Shown: positions 34,804-43,368, counted from the first letter of the stretch. The stretch is DNA of 64,000 nucleotides from JBMNGO01 sp050949885 (GCA_050949885.1 JBMNGO010000002.1:385705-449704), one strand, 5' to 3'. Made by a program: numbers and translations. Notes: a model not told the origin generated them from the sequence alone.

Positions 34804-35100
34804 ATTCCTGAGAATGTCTTAGGCAGGATTGTACTGTCCAAGTCCGGGCGTGATAAAGGAAGGCTGTTTGTTGTCCTGAAGGTCTTTAATGAAAGATATG
34901 TGATTATAGCAGACGGTGATTATAGAAAAGTGGAAAAACCCAAGCTAAAAAATGTTAAACACCTGCAATGGACCAATATAACAGCAGAATCCATATTAAA
35001 TTGTCTAAAGCAAGGGGAATTTCCTGAAAACCATATGATTAGAAAAGCCCTGGAAGATATTAATAAATCCAGATTTATTGAGGGGAAGGAGGTCTGGTAA
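34804..35100 (+). CDS. KOW-domain RNA-binding protein (L14e-like), probable AUU start
   Basis: The frame encodes GRIVLSKSGRDKGRLFVVLKVF and VIIADGDYRKVEKPKLKNVKHL, the core of the small KOW proteins that lie between map and infA in many Clostridia; their role, probably ribosome-associated, is unproven. The frame has no ATG, GTG or TTG between its upstream stop (34786) and GTG 34900, which is already past the KOW core. An ATT at 34804, 9 bases after GGGGGTGG, fits as start and yields 98 residues. A standard annotation starting at 34900 would remove the functional domain. The stop abuts infA. Confidence 0.85.
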   Translation: MPENVLGRIVLSKSGRDKGRLFVVLKVFNERYVIIADGDYRKVEKPKLKNVKHLQWTNITAESILNCLKQGEFPENHMIRKALEDINKSRFIEGKEVW

Positions 35101-35319
35101 ATGGCTAAGGAAGATGTAATTGAGGTTGAGGGCATAGTTCTTGAGCCACTACCCAACACGATGTTCAGAGTCGAATTGGAAAACGGCCATAAGGTTCTCG
35201 CCCACATATCTGGAAAAATGCGGATGAATTTTATCAGGATACTTCCCGGGGACCGGGTAATGGTGGAATTATCGCCATACGATTTAAATCGTGGTAGAAT
35301 AATATACCGATTCAAGTAA
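35101..35319 (+). CDS. infA: Translation initiation factor IF-1
   Basis: A 72-residue OB-fold factor that blocks the A site during initiation. It shows the conserved EVEGIVLEPLPNTMFRVELENGHKVLAHISGKMRMNFIRI and ends DLNRGRIIYRFK. ATG 35101 starts directly after the stop of the KOW gene, with GGAAGGAGG upstream. Confidence 0.98.
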   Translation: MAKEDVIEVEGIVLEPLPNTMFRVELENGHKVLAHISGKMRMNFIRILPGDRVMVELSPYDLNRGRIIYRFK

Positions 35320-35355
35320 ACCAACGGGGCTGGTGCAGATTAGGAGGTTAAGATT

Positions 35356-35469
35356 GTGAAGGTTAGATCTTCAGTTAAACCCATGTGTGAAAAATGTAAG
35401 ATTATTAAGCGCAATGGGAAAGTGATGGTAATTTGTGAAAATCCCAAGCATAAACAGGTACAGGGTTAA
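35356..35469 (+). CDS. rpmJ: 50S ribosomal protein L36 (zinc type)
   Basis: A 37-residue protein, the smallest ribosomal protein. MKVRSSVKPMCEKCK has the start and first zinc ligands (Cys11, Cys14), and Cys27 and His32 complete the C-C-C-H site. GTG 35356 follows TAGGAGGTTAAG. It is too short for many gene finders, but position after infA and sequence leave little doubt. Confidence 0.97.
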   Translation: MKVRSSVKPMCEKCKIIKRNGKVMVICENPKHKQVQG

Positions 35470-35489
35470 GAATCAGGAGGTGAAAATAC

Positions 35490-35858
35490 TTGGCAAGAAT
35501 AGCAGGAGTAGACCTACCCAGAGATAAAAGGGTGGAAATATCCTTAACTTACATTTACGGTATAGCCAGACCTTCCGCTCGGAAAATATTGGCAGAGGCA
35601 GGTATAAATTTTGATACCAGAGTGAAAGATTTAACAGAAGAAGAAGTAGCAAAATTAAGGGATATTATTGAAAAGCGTTATACGGTTGAAGGTGATCTGC
35701 GCAGGCAGATTAGCATGGATATTAAACGACTGATGGACCTTGGTTGTTATAGAGGCCTTCGTCATAGACGCGGCCTGCCGGTAAGGGGCCAAAACACAAA
35801 AACTAATGCCCGTACTCGCAAGGGACCGAAGCGCACGGCGGGCGCGAAGAAAAAATAA
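35490..35858 (+). CDS. rpsM: 30S ribosomal protein S13
   Basis: S13 bridges the 30S head to L5 and P-site tRNA. The 122-residue protein has MARIAGVDLPRDKRVEISLTYIYGI, and the basic C-terminus RGLRHRRGLPVRGQNTKTNARTRKG. The start codon is TTG 35490 after CAGGAGGTGAAA. It begins the alpha-type segment. Confidence 0.98.
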   Translation: MARIAGVDLPRDKRVEISLTYIYGIARPSARKILAEAGINFDTRVKDLTEEEVAKLRDIIEKRYTVEGDLRRQISMDIKRLMDLGCYRGLRHRRGLPVRGQNTKTNARTRKGPKRTAGAKKK

Positions 35859-35873
35859 AAGGGGGAAATCTAA

Positions 35874-36266
35874 TTGGCACGGAGAGTCACGACCAGGGTC
35901 AAGAAACGGGAAAAGAAAAATGTACAACTAGGTATAGCACATATAAAATCAACTTTTAATAATACTATTATTTCTATTACCGATAAACAAGGTAATGCCA
36001 TATCGTGGGCAAGTGCTGGGACTATGGGTTTTAAAGGATCAAGAAAAAGTACTCCCTTTGCTGCTCAGCAAGCCGCCGAGGCTGCAGCACGAGCTGCCAT
36101 GGAACATGGCATGAGAGAAGTAGAATGTTATGTAAAAGGCCCCGGGGCCGGAAGGGAAGCTGCCATCAGATCCCTGCAAGCTACCGGACTGGAAGTGAGC
36201 GTTATTAAAGATGTGACGCCTATTCCTCATAATGGATGCAGACCACCGAAGAGAAGAAGAGTTTAA
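35874..36266 (+). CDS. rpsK: 30S ribosomal protein S11
   Basis: S11 shapes the mRNA exit region on the platform. The 130-residue protein has the conserved AHIKSTFNNTIISITD and the ending DVTPIPHNGCRPPKRRRV. It starts with TTG 35874 after GGGGGAAATC. Confidence 0.98.
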   Translation: MARRVTTRVKKREKKNVQLGIAHIKSTFNNTIISITDKQGNAISWASAGTMGFKGSRKSTPFAAQQAAEAAARAAMEHGMREVECYVKGPGAGREAAIRSLQATGLEVSVIKDVTPIPHNGCRPPKRRRV

Positions 36267-36282
36267 GGAGGTTATGGACTAA

Positions 36283-36912
36283 GTGGGAAGATATACGGAT
36301 TCAGTCTGTCGCTACTGCCGCGGAGAGGGAGAAAAACTGTTTTTAAAAGGAGATAGATGTTATTCAGAAAAGTGTGCAGTCGAAAGAAAGCCCTTTGGGC
36401 CGGGTGCACATGGACAGGGCCGCAGGCAAAAGCCAACTGAGTATGGGTTACAGCTACGGGAAAAACAGAAAACCAAAAGAACCTATGGTTTGATGGAAAA
36501 GCAATTTCGTAATTACTTTAAAAGGGCTGAAAGGCAAAAAGGTATTACTGGAGAAAATTTGCTGATTCTTTTGGAAAGAAGACTGGATAATGTAGTTTAT
36601 CGACTGGGTTTTGCATCATCACGCAAAGAGGCTCGTCAATTGGTAAACCACGGGCACTTTACCATTAACGGTAAAAAGGCTACTATTCCATCAATGATGG
36701 TAAGAGTCGGTGATATTATCCAGGTAAAAGAAAAGAGCAGGGAATCCGCCAAATTTAAAGAAATTAAAGAACAGGCTGCATATAAGACTCCTCCTGAGTG
36801 GTTGAGTGTTGATGTAGAGAATTTAGCTGGAACCGTGCTGGCTTATCCGGTTAGAAATCAGATTGATACACCTGTAAGCGAACAGCTTATTGTTGAGCTC
36901 TATTCAAGATAA
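36283..36912 (+). CDS. rpsD: 30S ribosomal protein S4 (zinc-finger type)
   Basis: S4 nucleates assembly of the 5' domain of 16S rRNA. The 209-residue protein has an N-terminal zinc site (Cys9, Cys12, Cys26, Cys31) and the S4 RNA-binding domain with RLDNVVYRLGFASSRKEARQLVNHGHFTING. GTG 36283 follows AAGGAGGTTATG. In many Firmicutes rpsD is unlinked; here it is in the alpha cluster. Confidence 0.98.
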   Translation: MGRYTDSVCRYCRGEGEKLFLKGDRCYSEKCAVERKPFGPGAHGQGRRQKPTEYGLQLREKQKTKRTYGLMEKQFRNYFKRAERQKGITGENLLILLERRLDNVVYRLGFASSRKEARQLVNHGHFTINGKKATIPSMMVRVGDIIQVKEKSRESAKFKEIKEQAAYKTPPEWLSVDVENLAGTVLAYPVRNQIDTPVSEQLIVELYSR

Positions 36913-36939
36913 AACCAAGAACAAGGAGGGGATTTGTCA

Positions 36940-37887
36940 ATGCTTGAGATGGAAAAACCCCGCATAGAATGTGTTGAAAAAGACCCCGACAGAAACTATG
37001 GGAAATTTGTTATCGAACCCTTGGAACGCGGTTATGGGACTACGCTGGGAAATTCCCTGCGCAGAGTACTTCTATCTTCTCTGCCTGGAGCCGCAGTCAC
37101 ATCCATAAAGGTTGACGGGGTATTACATGAGTTTTCTACAATTCCCAACGTAGTAGAAGATATGGCGGAGATTATCTTAAATATTAAGCAAATGGTTATC
37201 AAATACGATGGGAATGAACGAAAGATAATACGTATTGAACAATCCGGTACCAAGAAAGTCACCGCCGGAGATATTGAGCCTGATGCAGAAGTACAGGTGC
37301 TTAACCCTGACTTGGTCATTGCTACCCTGGATGAGGGTAAATTATTTATGGAGCTCACTGTGGAAAGAGGCCGGGGATATGTGAGTGCAGACCAGCAACC
37401 AATAAAAAATGAGGATATTGTAGGTTTAATTCCCATTGATTCCATATATACCCCAGTGAAAAGAGTCAATTTTACCGTAGACAATGCCCGAGTAGGCAAA
37501 AGGACGGATTATGACAGCCTAACCCTGGAGGTTTGGACTAATGGCAGCATTTCTCCCGAAGAAGCTATCAGTTTGTCAGCGCAAATCATCATAGAGTATC
37601 TTAAACTCTTTACAGAGATTGATGATACATACGCTGAAGTTGAAATACTGGTAGAAAAAGAGGAAGAGAAGCGAGATAAAGTTTTGGAAATGTCTATAGA
37701 GGAATTGGAACTATCTGTTAGAGCCTCCAATGGGCTAAAAAGAGCCAACATAAACACCGTTGGAGATCTGATTGAAAAAACCCGTGAAGAAATGAGTAAA
37801 ATTAGGAACCTTGGGCAGAAATCTTTAGAAGAGATTGAACGCAAGCTAAAAGAACTGGATCTATCCTTTAAAAAACCTGAGGACTAG
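36940..37887 (+). CDS. rpoA: DNA-directed RNA polymerase subunit alpha
   Basis: The 315-residue assembly platform of RNA polymerase. The N-terminal domain (GYGTTLGNSLRRVLLSSLPGAAV) dimerises and binds beta and beta-prime; a linker near residues 230-245 leads to the C-terminal DNA- and activator-binding domain (LSVRASNGLKRANINTVGDLI ... IRNLGQKSLEEI). I start at ATG 36940, 10 bases after AAGGAGG, not at TTG 36934. Confidence 0.98.
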   Translation: MLEMEKPRIECVEKDPDRNYGKFVIEPLERGYGTTLGNSLRRVLLSSLPGAAVTSIKVDGVLHEFSTIPNVVEDMAEIILNIKQMVIKYDGNERKIIRIEQSGTKKVTAGDIEPDAEVQVLNPDLVIATLDEGKLFMELTVERGRGYVSADQQPIKNEDIVGLIPIDSIYTPVKRVNFTVDNARVGKRTDYDSLTLEVWTNGSISPEEAISLSAQIIIEYLKLFTEIDDTYAEVEILVEKEEEKRDKVLEMSIEELELSVRASNGLKRANINTVGDLIEKTREEMSKIRNLGQKSLEEIERKLKELDLSFKKPED

Positions 37888-37902
37888 AAAGGAGGAGCCC
37901 CC

Positions 37903-38244
37903 TTGACTTATAGAAGGTTGGGACTTAGAAGTGATCACAGAAGGGCCGTGTTAAGGAATGCGGTAACTTCGTTACTTGATAAAGAAAAAATAACCACCAC
38001 CGAGACCAGGGCTAAGGAGATTAAAAGAATAACCGAGAAAATGATTACTCTGGGCAAACGGGGTGATTTGCATGCCAGAAGGCAGGCAACGGCTTATTTA
38101 CTAGATGATGAAGTCAGCAGAAAACTATTTACCAGTCTGGCCGAACGTTACCGGGAACGCCGGGGCGGATATACCCGCATTATTAAAACCAAATTCCGGC
38201 AGGGTGACGGGGCACCAATGGTAATTCTTGAACTTGTCAATTAG
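37903..38244 (+). CDS. rplQ: 50S ribosomal protein L17
   Basis: A tunnel-exit protein of 113 residues, the short Gram-positive form. LGLRSDHRRAVLRNAVTSLL and ETRAKEIKRITEKMITLGKRGDLHARRQA are the family blocks. The start codon is TTG 37903 after AAAGGAGG. It closes the ribosomal protein series and is followed 2 bases later by ecfA1. Confidence 0.97.
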   Translation: MTYRRLGLRSDHRRAVLRNAVTSLLDKEKITTTETRAKEIKRITEKMITLGKRGDLHARRQATAYLLDDEVSRKLFTSLAERYRERRGGYTRIIKTKFRQGDGAPMVILELVN

Positions 38245-38246
38245 TA

Positions 38247-39071
38247 ATGATAAAAATCAGAAACCTGAGCTTCGCATACCCTGGAGAGGATAACAAGGTT
38301 TTAGACCATATTAATTTGGATATTGGCGAAAATGAGTTTATTGGAATATTGGGACCCAATGGATCTGGTAAATCCACCTTAGCCCGCATCCTAAATGGTA
38401 CCCTTATTCCTGTTCAGGGATCTGTTGAAGTTGATGGCTATGACACTAGGGATCCCAAGAATCTGAGCAAGATAAGAAAAAGAGTAGGCTTGCTTTTGCC
38501 CTCGCCCGATAATCAGTTAATTACCAACATCGTAGAGGAAGATGTGGCATTTGGACCGGAAAACCTGGGGCTTCCTCCTGATCAAATCAGACAGAGGGTT
38601 GATGAGGCTTTAAAAATCGTGGGCATGGATGAATATGCCAGAAAATCCCCCTATATGCTGTCAGGCGGGCAAAAGCAAAAAGTAGGGATTGCTGGCATAA
38701 TTGCTATGAAACCAGGGTACATGGTCATGGACGAGCCTACATCCATGTTGGACCCGGACGGGCGCCGAGAAGTAATGCAAGCCTTGCAAAGACTGATGGA
38801 AGTGGAAAGCCTATCCTTGATTTATATTACCCACCATCCTGAAGAAGTAATAAAAGCAGACCGCATCATTCTGCTGGAAAAAGGAACAATAAAGGCTGAG
38901 GGAAAGCCTGCAGAGATTCTCGGCAACAGCCAGATGCTCAGCCGGATGGGAATTGCACCTTTGGAAATTACTAGTTTGATTGCCCTGATAAATAAGAAGG
39001 CAGAAACTGATATTCATATGGGAATTTTTGAACTGGACGAACTGGTGGAAGAATTATGTCACTGGAAGTAA
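38247..39071 (+). CDS. ecfA1: ECF transporter ATPase EcfA1
   Basis: First of the two ATPases that power the shared energy-coupling factor (vitamin and metal uptake) transporters. The 274-residue protein has Walker A GPNGSGKST, signature LSGGQKQKVGIAGI, Walker B VMDEPTSMLDP and the switch histidine in ITHHPEE. It overlaps ecfA2 by 16 bases. The trio following rplQ is the regular Firmicute arrangement; substrate-binding S components are elsewhere. Confidence 0.95.
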   Translation: MIKIRNLSFAYPGEDNKVLDHINLDIGENEFIGILGPNGSGKSTLARILNGTLIPVQGSVEVDGYDTRDPKNLSKIRKRVGLLLPSPDNQLITNIVEEDVAFGPENLGLPPDQIRQRVDEALKIVGMDEYARKSPYMLSGGQKQKVGIAGIIAMKPGYMVMDEPTSMLDPDGRREVMQALQRLMEVESLSLIYITHHPEEVIKADRIILLEKGTIKAEGKPAEILGNSQMLSRMGIAPLEITSLIALINKKAETDIHMGIFELDELVEELCHWK

Positions 39072-39919
39072 AAGATGTTTCGCATATTTTTCAAAATGGG
39101 ACTCCATTTGCCCAAGAAGCCCTCAAGGGGGTTTCTTTTTCCGTGAAGAAAGGGGAAATAGTGGGCATAATGGGAAAGACGGGATCGGGGAAGTCCACTC
39201 TTTTGCAGGCCATGGGCGGACTGCTCAGACCAAGTTCAGGAACAGTACTGGTAGATGGGGAAGATATTTATAAACTAAAAAAAAAGGAAATCTCCCGCAT
39301 CAGGCAAAAAGTAGGAATTGTATTTCAATACCCGGAACACCAGATTTTTGAGCTTACGGTATACGATGAGATAGCTTTTGGTCCACGGAATATGGATATG
39401 GGCCCGGAAACGGTGCGCATTTTGGTGGAAAAAGCCCTGGCTGATGTAGGGCTATCATTTGAGGCCTTTAAGGGTAGAAAAACTTATACCTTAAGCAGCG
39501 GTGAGAAAAGGAAGGTGGCAATTGCAAGTATCCTTGCTCTTGATACTCCGTATCTGTTACTGGATGAACCAACTGCAGGGCTGGATTACGAAGCTTCCAC
39601 GCAACTGATGGGTTATTTGGTTAAACTCAAGCAAACCAAGAATACTACAATAATTATTGTATCCCACAATTCTGCTCATATCTTTCCCATCGCGGATCGT
39701 CTGATGTTACTGGACCAGGGCCGTATAGTGACGGCCAACGACCCTGTCCACTGGCAGGAAGCCTTTAGGGAGAGACAGTCCTACTTGCCGCAAGCCTGTC
39801 AATTAGTCATGCATTTAAATCAAAGAGGATGGGGTTTGACACCCTATGCAACTACTGCTGAGGAAGTTGCCGAACAAATTACCGAGGTCATTTCTGCCAG
39901 GAAGACTAAGCTTCTATAA
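39056..39919 (+). CDS. ecfA2: ECF transporter ATPase EcfA2
   Basis: Second ATPase of the energy-coupling factor, 287 residues. Walker A is GKTGSGKST, the signature is LSSGEKRKVAIASI (SSGE rather than SGGQ), Walker B LLLDEPTAGLDY, and the switch region VSHNSAH has asparagine next to the histidine. EcfA2 pairs with EcfA1 on EcfT. The start at ATG 39056 lies inside ecfA1, suggesting translational coupling. Confidence 0.95.
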   Translation: MSLEVKDVSHIFQNGTPFAQEALKGVSFSVKKGEIVGIMGKTGSGKSTLLQAMGGLLRPSSGTVLVDGEDIYKLKKKEISRIRQKVGIVFQYPEHQIFELTVYDEIAFGPRNMDMGPETVRILVEKALADVGLSFEAFKGRKTYTLSSGEKRKVAIASILALDTPYLLLDEPTAGLDYEASTQLMGYLVKLKQTKNTTIIIVSHNSAHIFPIADRLMLLDQGRIVTANDPVHWQEAFRERQSYLPQACQLVMHLNQRGWGLTPYATTAEEVAEQITEVISARKTKLL

Positions 39920-39937
39920 ACCAGTGAGGTAAAAGGG

Positions 39938-40729
39938 ATGCTGCAGCATATCAGCCTGGGTCAATATATACCTTCGGATTCGCTAATACATGGCTTGGAT
40001 CCTAGGATAAAAATAATTACCGTAGTGGCCATGGTTATGGGAGTCTTTGCGGCTTCATTTCCTCTGCAGTTAATGGCCCTGTTGGTATTTTCTTCGGTTC
40101 TGATATATATGAGCGGCATCAGCGGCAAGTACTATCTTCAGGCGCTTAAACCCTTTATTCCAATTATGGTTATTACATTGGTTGCCCAGATGTTATTTGT
40201 CGGGGGCAGGGAAATATTTGCTTTAGGGATTATAAGGATTACTTACGAGGGCTTATGGGCAGCTGCAGCTTTGGGAGTAAGACTGGTTATAATACTAGTC
40301 ATGGCCCGGCTGTTAACTGCCACTACTACACCGGTGGCAATGACTGATGGGCTGGAAAAGATGATAAAACCTTTGGCCAGAATTGGGTTTCCTACTCATG
40401 AATTAGTCATGATAATGACTATTAGCTTAAGATTTATTCCCCTTCTGTTAGAGGAAGCGGTAGCCATTAGACGTGCCCAGATCTGTCGCGGCGTTGACTA
40501 TAATCAAGGTAGCCCTATAAAGAGAGTGTACAAACTAACATCTATACTTGTGCCGCTATTTCGGATATCGTTCCAAAGGGCTGCTGACCTGGCCTTAGCT
40601 ATGGAATCAAGGTCCTACCGAGGGGGAGAAGGAAGAACCCATCTTTATAAACTAATAATCAGCAAAAAGGATGTATACTACCTGACTGCGGTTCTGACAA
40701 TAATAGTACTTATAACGCAATTACTGTAA
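39938..40729 (+). CDS. ecfT: ECF transporter transmembrane protein EcfT
   Basis: The scaffold membrane protein of the ECF transporter, 263 residues with about five or six hydrophobic segments. The cytoplasmic coupling-helix region shows the Ala-Arg-x type sequence RAQICRGVDYN and a later MESRSYRGGEGRT, typical ends of CbiQ/EcfT proteins. It begins at ATG 39938 after a modest GAGGTAAAAGGG site. Confidence 0.94.
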   Translation: MLQHISLGQYIPSDSLIHGLDPRIKIITVVAMVMGVFAASFPLQLMALLVFSSVLIYMSGISGKYYLQALKPFIPIMVITLVAQMLFVGGREIFALGIIRITYEGLWAAAALGVRLVIILVMARLLTATTTPVAMTDGLEKMIKPLARIGFPTHELVMIMTISLRFIPLLLEEAVAIRRAQICRGVDYNQGSPIKRVYKLTSILVPLFRISFQRAADLALAMESRSYRGGEGRTHLYKLIISKKDVYYLTAVLTIIVLITQLL

Positions 40730-40771
40730 GAACGCAACTGGATCGGAAATTATCAGCTTGAGGAGAATGAA

Positions 40772-41515
40772 ATGTTGAGGATAAGGGCCCAAATCGAATA
40801 CGATGGCAGCAGGTATCATGGCTTCCAGATTCAGCATAATGCTCCTACTATTCAGGGGCAAATACAAAAGAGTATAAAAGCCCTGACAGGAGAAGAAGTC
40901 AGCATTTTAGCAGCCAGCAGGACGGATGCCGGGGTACATGCTTTGGGGCAGGTAATTGCTTTTAATACAGCAAGCAGCATTCCCCCGGATAAATGGGCAT
41001 TCGCTTTAAACAGTGTCCTTCCTGAAGATATTCGGGTAGTGCAAAGCTGCCAGGCTGATCCTGATTTTCATCCCCGATTCGATGCACTGGGGAAGAAATA
41101 CCGTTATCTTATCTATAGAAGAGAACCCGGTAAAACCTTCTACCGTAATACTGCTCTATGTAATATAGAACCACTAAATATTAAAGAAATGCAAAAGGCT
41201 TGTAGCTTATTAATTGGCCGGCACAATTTCAAGGCCTTCTGTGCCAGTGGTTCATCGGCTAAGACCTTTGAAAGAGAAATCACCATGTGTCATCTGATAG
41301 AGCAAGGGCCTTTTTTAATACTGGAAATTGCAGCTGATGCTTTCCTTTATAACATGGTGCGGATAATTATGGGTACAATTATGGACATAGGAAGAAACTA
41401 TTGGACGGCAGAGAAAATTAAAGAGATAATAGCCAGTCAAGACCGCACCAAAGCAGGAGCAACCGCTCCCCCCCAAGGGTTATATTTGATTCAAGTGTAT
41501 TATAAGGATAAGTGA
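40772..41515 (+). CDS. truA: tRNA pseudouridine synthase A (positions 38-40)
   Basis: TruA isomerises uridines in the anticodon arm. The 247-residue protein has YDGSRYHGFQIQ and the catalytic aspartate in ASRTDAGVHALGQV, and ends with the C-terminal GATAPPQGLYL motif. ATG 40772 follows GAGGAGAATGA. truA between ecfT and rplM is the common Firmicute order. Confidence 0.96.
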   Translation: MLRIRAQIEYDGSRYHGFQIQHNAPTIQGQIQKSIKALTGEEVSILAASRTDAGVHALGQVIAFNTASSIPPDKWAFALNSVLPEDIRVVQSCQADPDFHPRFDALGKKYRYLIYRREPGKTFYRNTALCNIEPLNIKEMQKACSLLIGRHNFKAFCASGSSAKTFEREITMCHLIEQGPFLILEIAADAFLYNMVRIIMGTIMDIGRNYWTAEKIKEIIASQDRTKAGATAPPQGLYLIQVYYKDK

Positions 41516-41540
41516 CCAGAAAAAACAGCAGTAATGTTTG

Positions 41541-41570
41541 TTGACAAAGGCTTAAATTTCTGGATAAAAT
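41541..41570 (+). promoter_or_regulatory. Promoter for rplM-rpsI
   Basis: A consensus TTGACA at 41541-41546 and TAAAAT at 41565-41570 are separated by 18 bases. Transcription would begin near 41577, giving a leader of about 85 bases that contains the L13 leader. Confidence 0.75.
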
Positions 41571-41576
41571 AGATAG

Positions 41577-41650
41577 GTAGCCTTTTAAAAAGTCCTGTTT
41601 TGCCCCGTTAACAGGATTTTTCAGGTTTATAAACGGTAACGGTTATACAG
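41577..41650 (+). promoter_or_regulatory. L13 leader upstream of rplM-rpsI
   Basis: The sequence after the promoter fits the Firmicute L13 leader in position and features. Within it TCCTGTT (41593-41599) pairs with AACAGGA (41610-41616) and is followed by TTTTT, so the hairpin could also terminate transcription. Binding of L13 is the family model and is inferred here. Confidence 0.7.
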
Positions 41651-41661
41651 GAGGGACAAAC

Positions 41662-42096
41662 GTGAAGACATATATGGCCAAGGCTGGCGAAATTGATCGT
41701 AAGTGGTATGTAATAGATGCTGCTGGTCAGACCCTGGGAAGGTTGAGTACTGAGGTTGCTAGTATACTCAGAGGAAAACATAAAGCTATCTATACCCCGT
41801 ATGTGGATACAGGGGATTTTGTAATAGTAATTAACGCTGAAAAGGTAGTATTATCCGGCGACAAATTAAACAAGAAAAAGTATCGCTATCATACCGGATA
41901 CCCTGGTGGCCTAAAAGAAATGGATTACAGAACCCTGTTGCAGAAGAAACCTGAAAAGGCCATTGAGACTGCTGTAAAAGGGATGCTCCCTCACAATCGG
42001 CTGGGTGCTCAGATGTATAGAAAACTTAAGGTATACCGGGGAAGCGAACATCCCCATCAAGCTCAAAAACCTGAAATACGTGAGATTAGAGGGTAA
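41662..42096 (+). CDS. rplM: 50S ribosomal protein L13
   Basis: An early 50S assembly protein, 144 residues. The conserved GQTLGRLSTEVASILRGKHKAIYTPYVDTGD and the C-terminal block LPHNRLGAQMYRKLKVYRGSEHPHQAQKP are present. GTG 41662 follows AGGAGGGACAAAC. Cotranscribed with rpsI. Confidence 0.98.
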   Translation: MKTYMAKAGEIDRKWYVIDAAGQTLGRLSTEVASILRGKHKAIYTPYVDTGDFVIVINAEKVVLSGDKLNKKKYRYHTGYPGGLKEMDYRTLLQKKPEKAIETAVKGMLPHNRLGAQMYRKLKVYRGSEHPHQAQKPEIREIRG

Positions 42097-42107
42097 GGAG
42101 GGAAACC

Positions 42108-42503
42108 ATGGCAGTAAAGGTACAATACTGGGGAACCGGAAGAAGAAAAAAGGCCATAGCCCGGGTTAGGTTGGTTCCTGGTGAAGGAAAGATTGTTATA
42201 AATGACAGAAGTTTTGAAGACTTCTTTCCCAATAAAACCAGCAGGCTCATTGTTCAACAGCCTCTGGAACTCACTGGCATGACAGGAAGATTTGATGTAA
42301 TTTGCCGTGTGCATGGCGGAGGGGTAACCGGTCAGGCGGGTTCTGTGCAGCTGGGAATAGCCAGGGCTCTGTGCAAAGCTGATCCTGACGTAAGACCGTC
42401 TTTAAGAAAATCTGGCTTCCTTACCAGAGATCCACGGATGAAAGAAAGAAAAAAATACGGACTGCACAAAGCCAGGAAGGCTCCTCAATACTCCAAACGG
42501 TAA
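42108..42503 (+). CDS. rpsI: 30S ribosomal protein S9
   Basis: S9 has a C-terminal tail that touches P-site tRNA. The 131-residue protein contains GTGRRKKAIARVRLVPGEGKIVIN and the family end KKYGLHKARKAPQYSKR. ATG 42108 follows AAGGAGGGAAACC. A strong terminator follows. Confidence 0.98.
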   Translation: MAVKVQYWGTGRRKKAIARVRLVPGEGKIVINDRSFEDFFPNKTSRLIVQQPLELTGMTGRFDVICRVHGGGVTGQAGSVQLGIARALCKADPDVRPSLRKSGFLTRDPRMKERKKYGLHKARKAPQYSKR

Positions 42504-42518
42504 TAATAGAGATTTTAG

Positions 42519-42547
42519 AAAACCTCCTCACCCGGGGAGGTTTTTTG
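42519..42547 (+). terminator. Terminator after rpsI
   Basis: AAACCTCC pairs with GGAGGTTT around a TCACCCGG loop, followed by a run of six T. This is a classic intrinsic terminator ending the rplM-rpsI unit. Confidence 0.9.
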
Positions 42548-42562
42548 TGGTCAACAGATCTA

Positions 42563-42589
42563 ATAAATCAGCTTATTCCGGCATATAAT
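42563..42589 (+). promoter_or_regulatory. Possible sporulation sigma-E/G type promoter for cwlD
   Basis: CATATAAT at 42582-42589 resembles the -10 element of sigma-E and sigma-G promoters (CATA followed by A/T then T), with ATAAATC about 14 bases upstream as a possible -35. cwlD is under these sigma factors in Bacillus. The match is suggestive only. Confidence 0.35.
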
Positions 42590-42627
42590 TAATAACTAAT
42601 GGTTAAAACGATCTGCAAGGGGGAGAT

Positions 42628-43368
42628 ATGGGGCCGGTGAGTAAAGGGAGTGCCAAACCTAAAAAGCGGCTTACCACAACAGCCTGGATTTTGCTGATAA
42701 TAGTATGTTTTGTGGCTACCGCCATACCAACCAAGCCAGAGACCCCGGTTTTTTCCTACGGGGTTGCTAATATGGTAATTGTAATAGACCCTGGTCACGG
42801 AGGGATAGATTTAGGAGCAACCAGGGAGGATGTAATTGAAGAAACCATAAATCTGGAAATAGGCCAGAAACTAGCCAACTATCTGAGCCAGGCCGGGGCC
42901 ATTGTCATAATGCTGAGGGGAAATGACAGTGATCTGGCGGGGGATGAATTTACCGGAACCATCAGAGAACGCAAGCAGAAAGATATGGCTACCAGGATGC
43001 AAAAGGCCAATGAGGCGGGTGCTGATTTATTTATCAGTATTCACACCAATGCAGTACCCAGCCCTGGGTGGTCGGGAGCTCAGGCTTTTTATAACCCTAA
43101 TAGTGAAAAAAGCAAATTAATAGCCGGATTGATTCAAGAAGAGTTAAAACGGGTATTGAAAAACACCAATCGCACTGCGGGTGCGGGCAATTATTATGTC
43201 CTCAAGAACAGTACAATGCCTGCGGTTCTGGTGGAAGTAGGATTTCTGTCCAATCCCCGCGAAGCCCAATTGCTCACTGATAATGAGTACCAGCTAAAGG
43301 TGGCCTATGCAATTTTCGCAGGAATAGCCAGGGCTCAAATTGAGCAAAATGAAGGCATAGGCTCCTAA
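42628..43368 (+). CDS. cwlD: N-acetylmuramoyl-L-alanine amidase CwlD (spore cortex)
   Basis: CwlD removes peptides from muramic acid so that muramic-delta-lactam can form in the spore cortex. The 246-residue protein has an N-terminal membrane anchor (AWILLIIVCFVATAIP) and an Amidase_3 domain with zinc ligands in IDPGHGG, a glutamate in EETINLEIG, SIHTNA, and the catalytic glutamate in VEVGFLSN. ATG 42628 follows AAGGGGGAGAT. It supports a spore-forming host. Confidence 0.93.
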   Translation: MGPVSKGSAKPKKRLTTTAWILLIIVCFVATAIPTKPETPVFSYGVANMVIVIDPGHGGIDLGATREDVIEETINLEIGQKLANYLSQAGAIVIMLRGNDSDLAGDEFTGTIRERKQKDMATRMQKANEAGADLFISIHTNAVPSPGWSGAQAFYNPNSEKSKLIAGLIQEELKRVLKNTNRTAGAGNYYVLKNSTMPAVLVEVGFLSNPREAQLLTDNEYQLKVAYAIFAGIARAQIEQNEGIGS

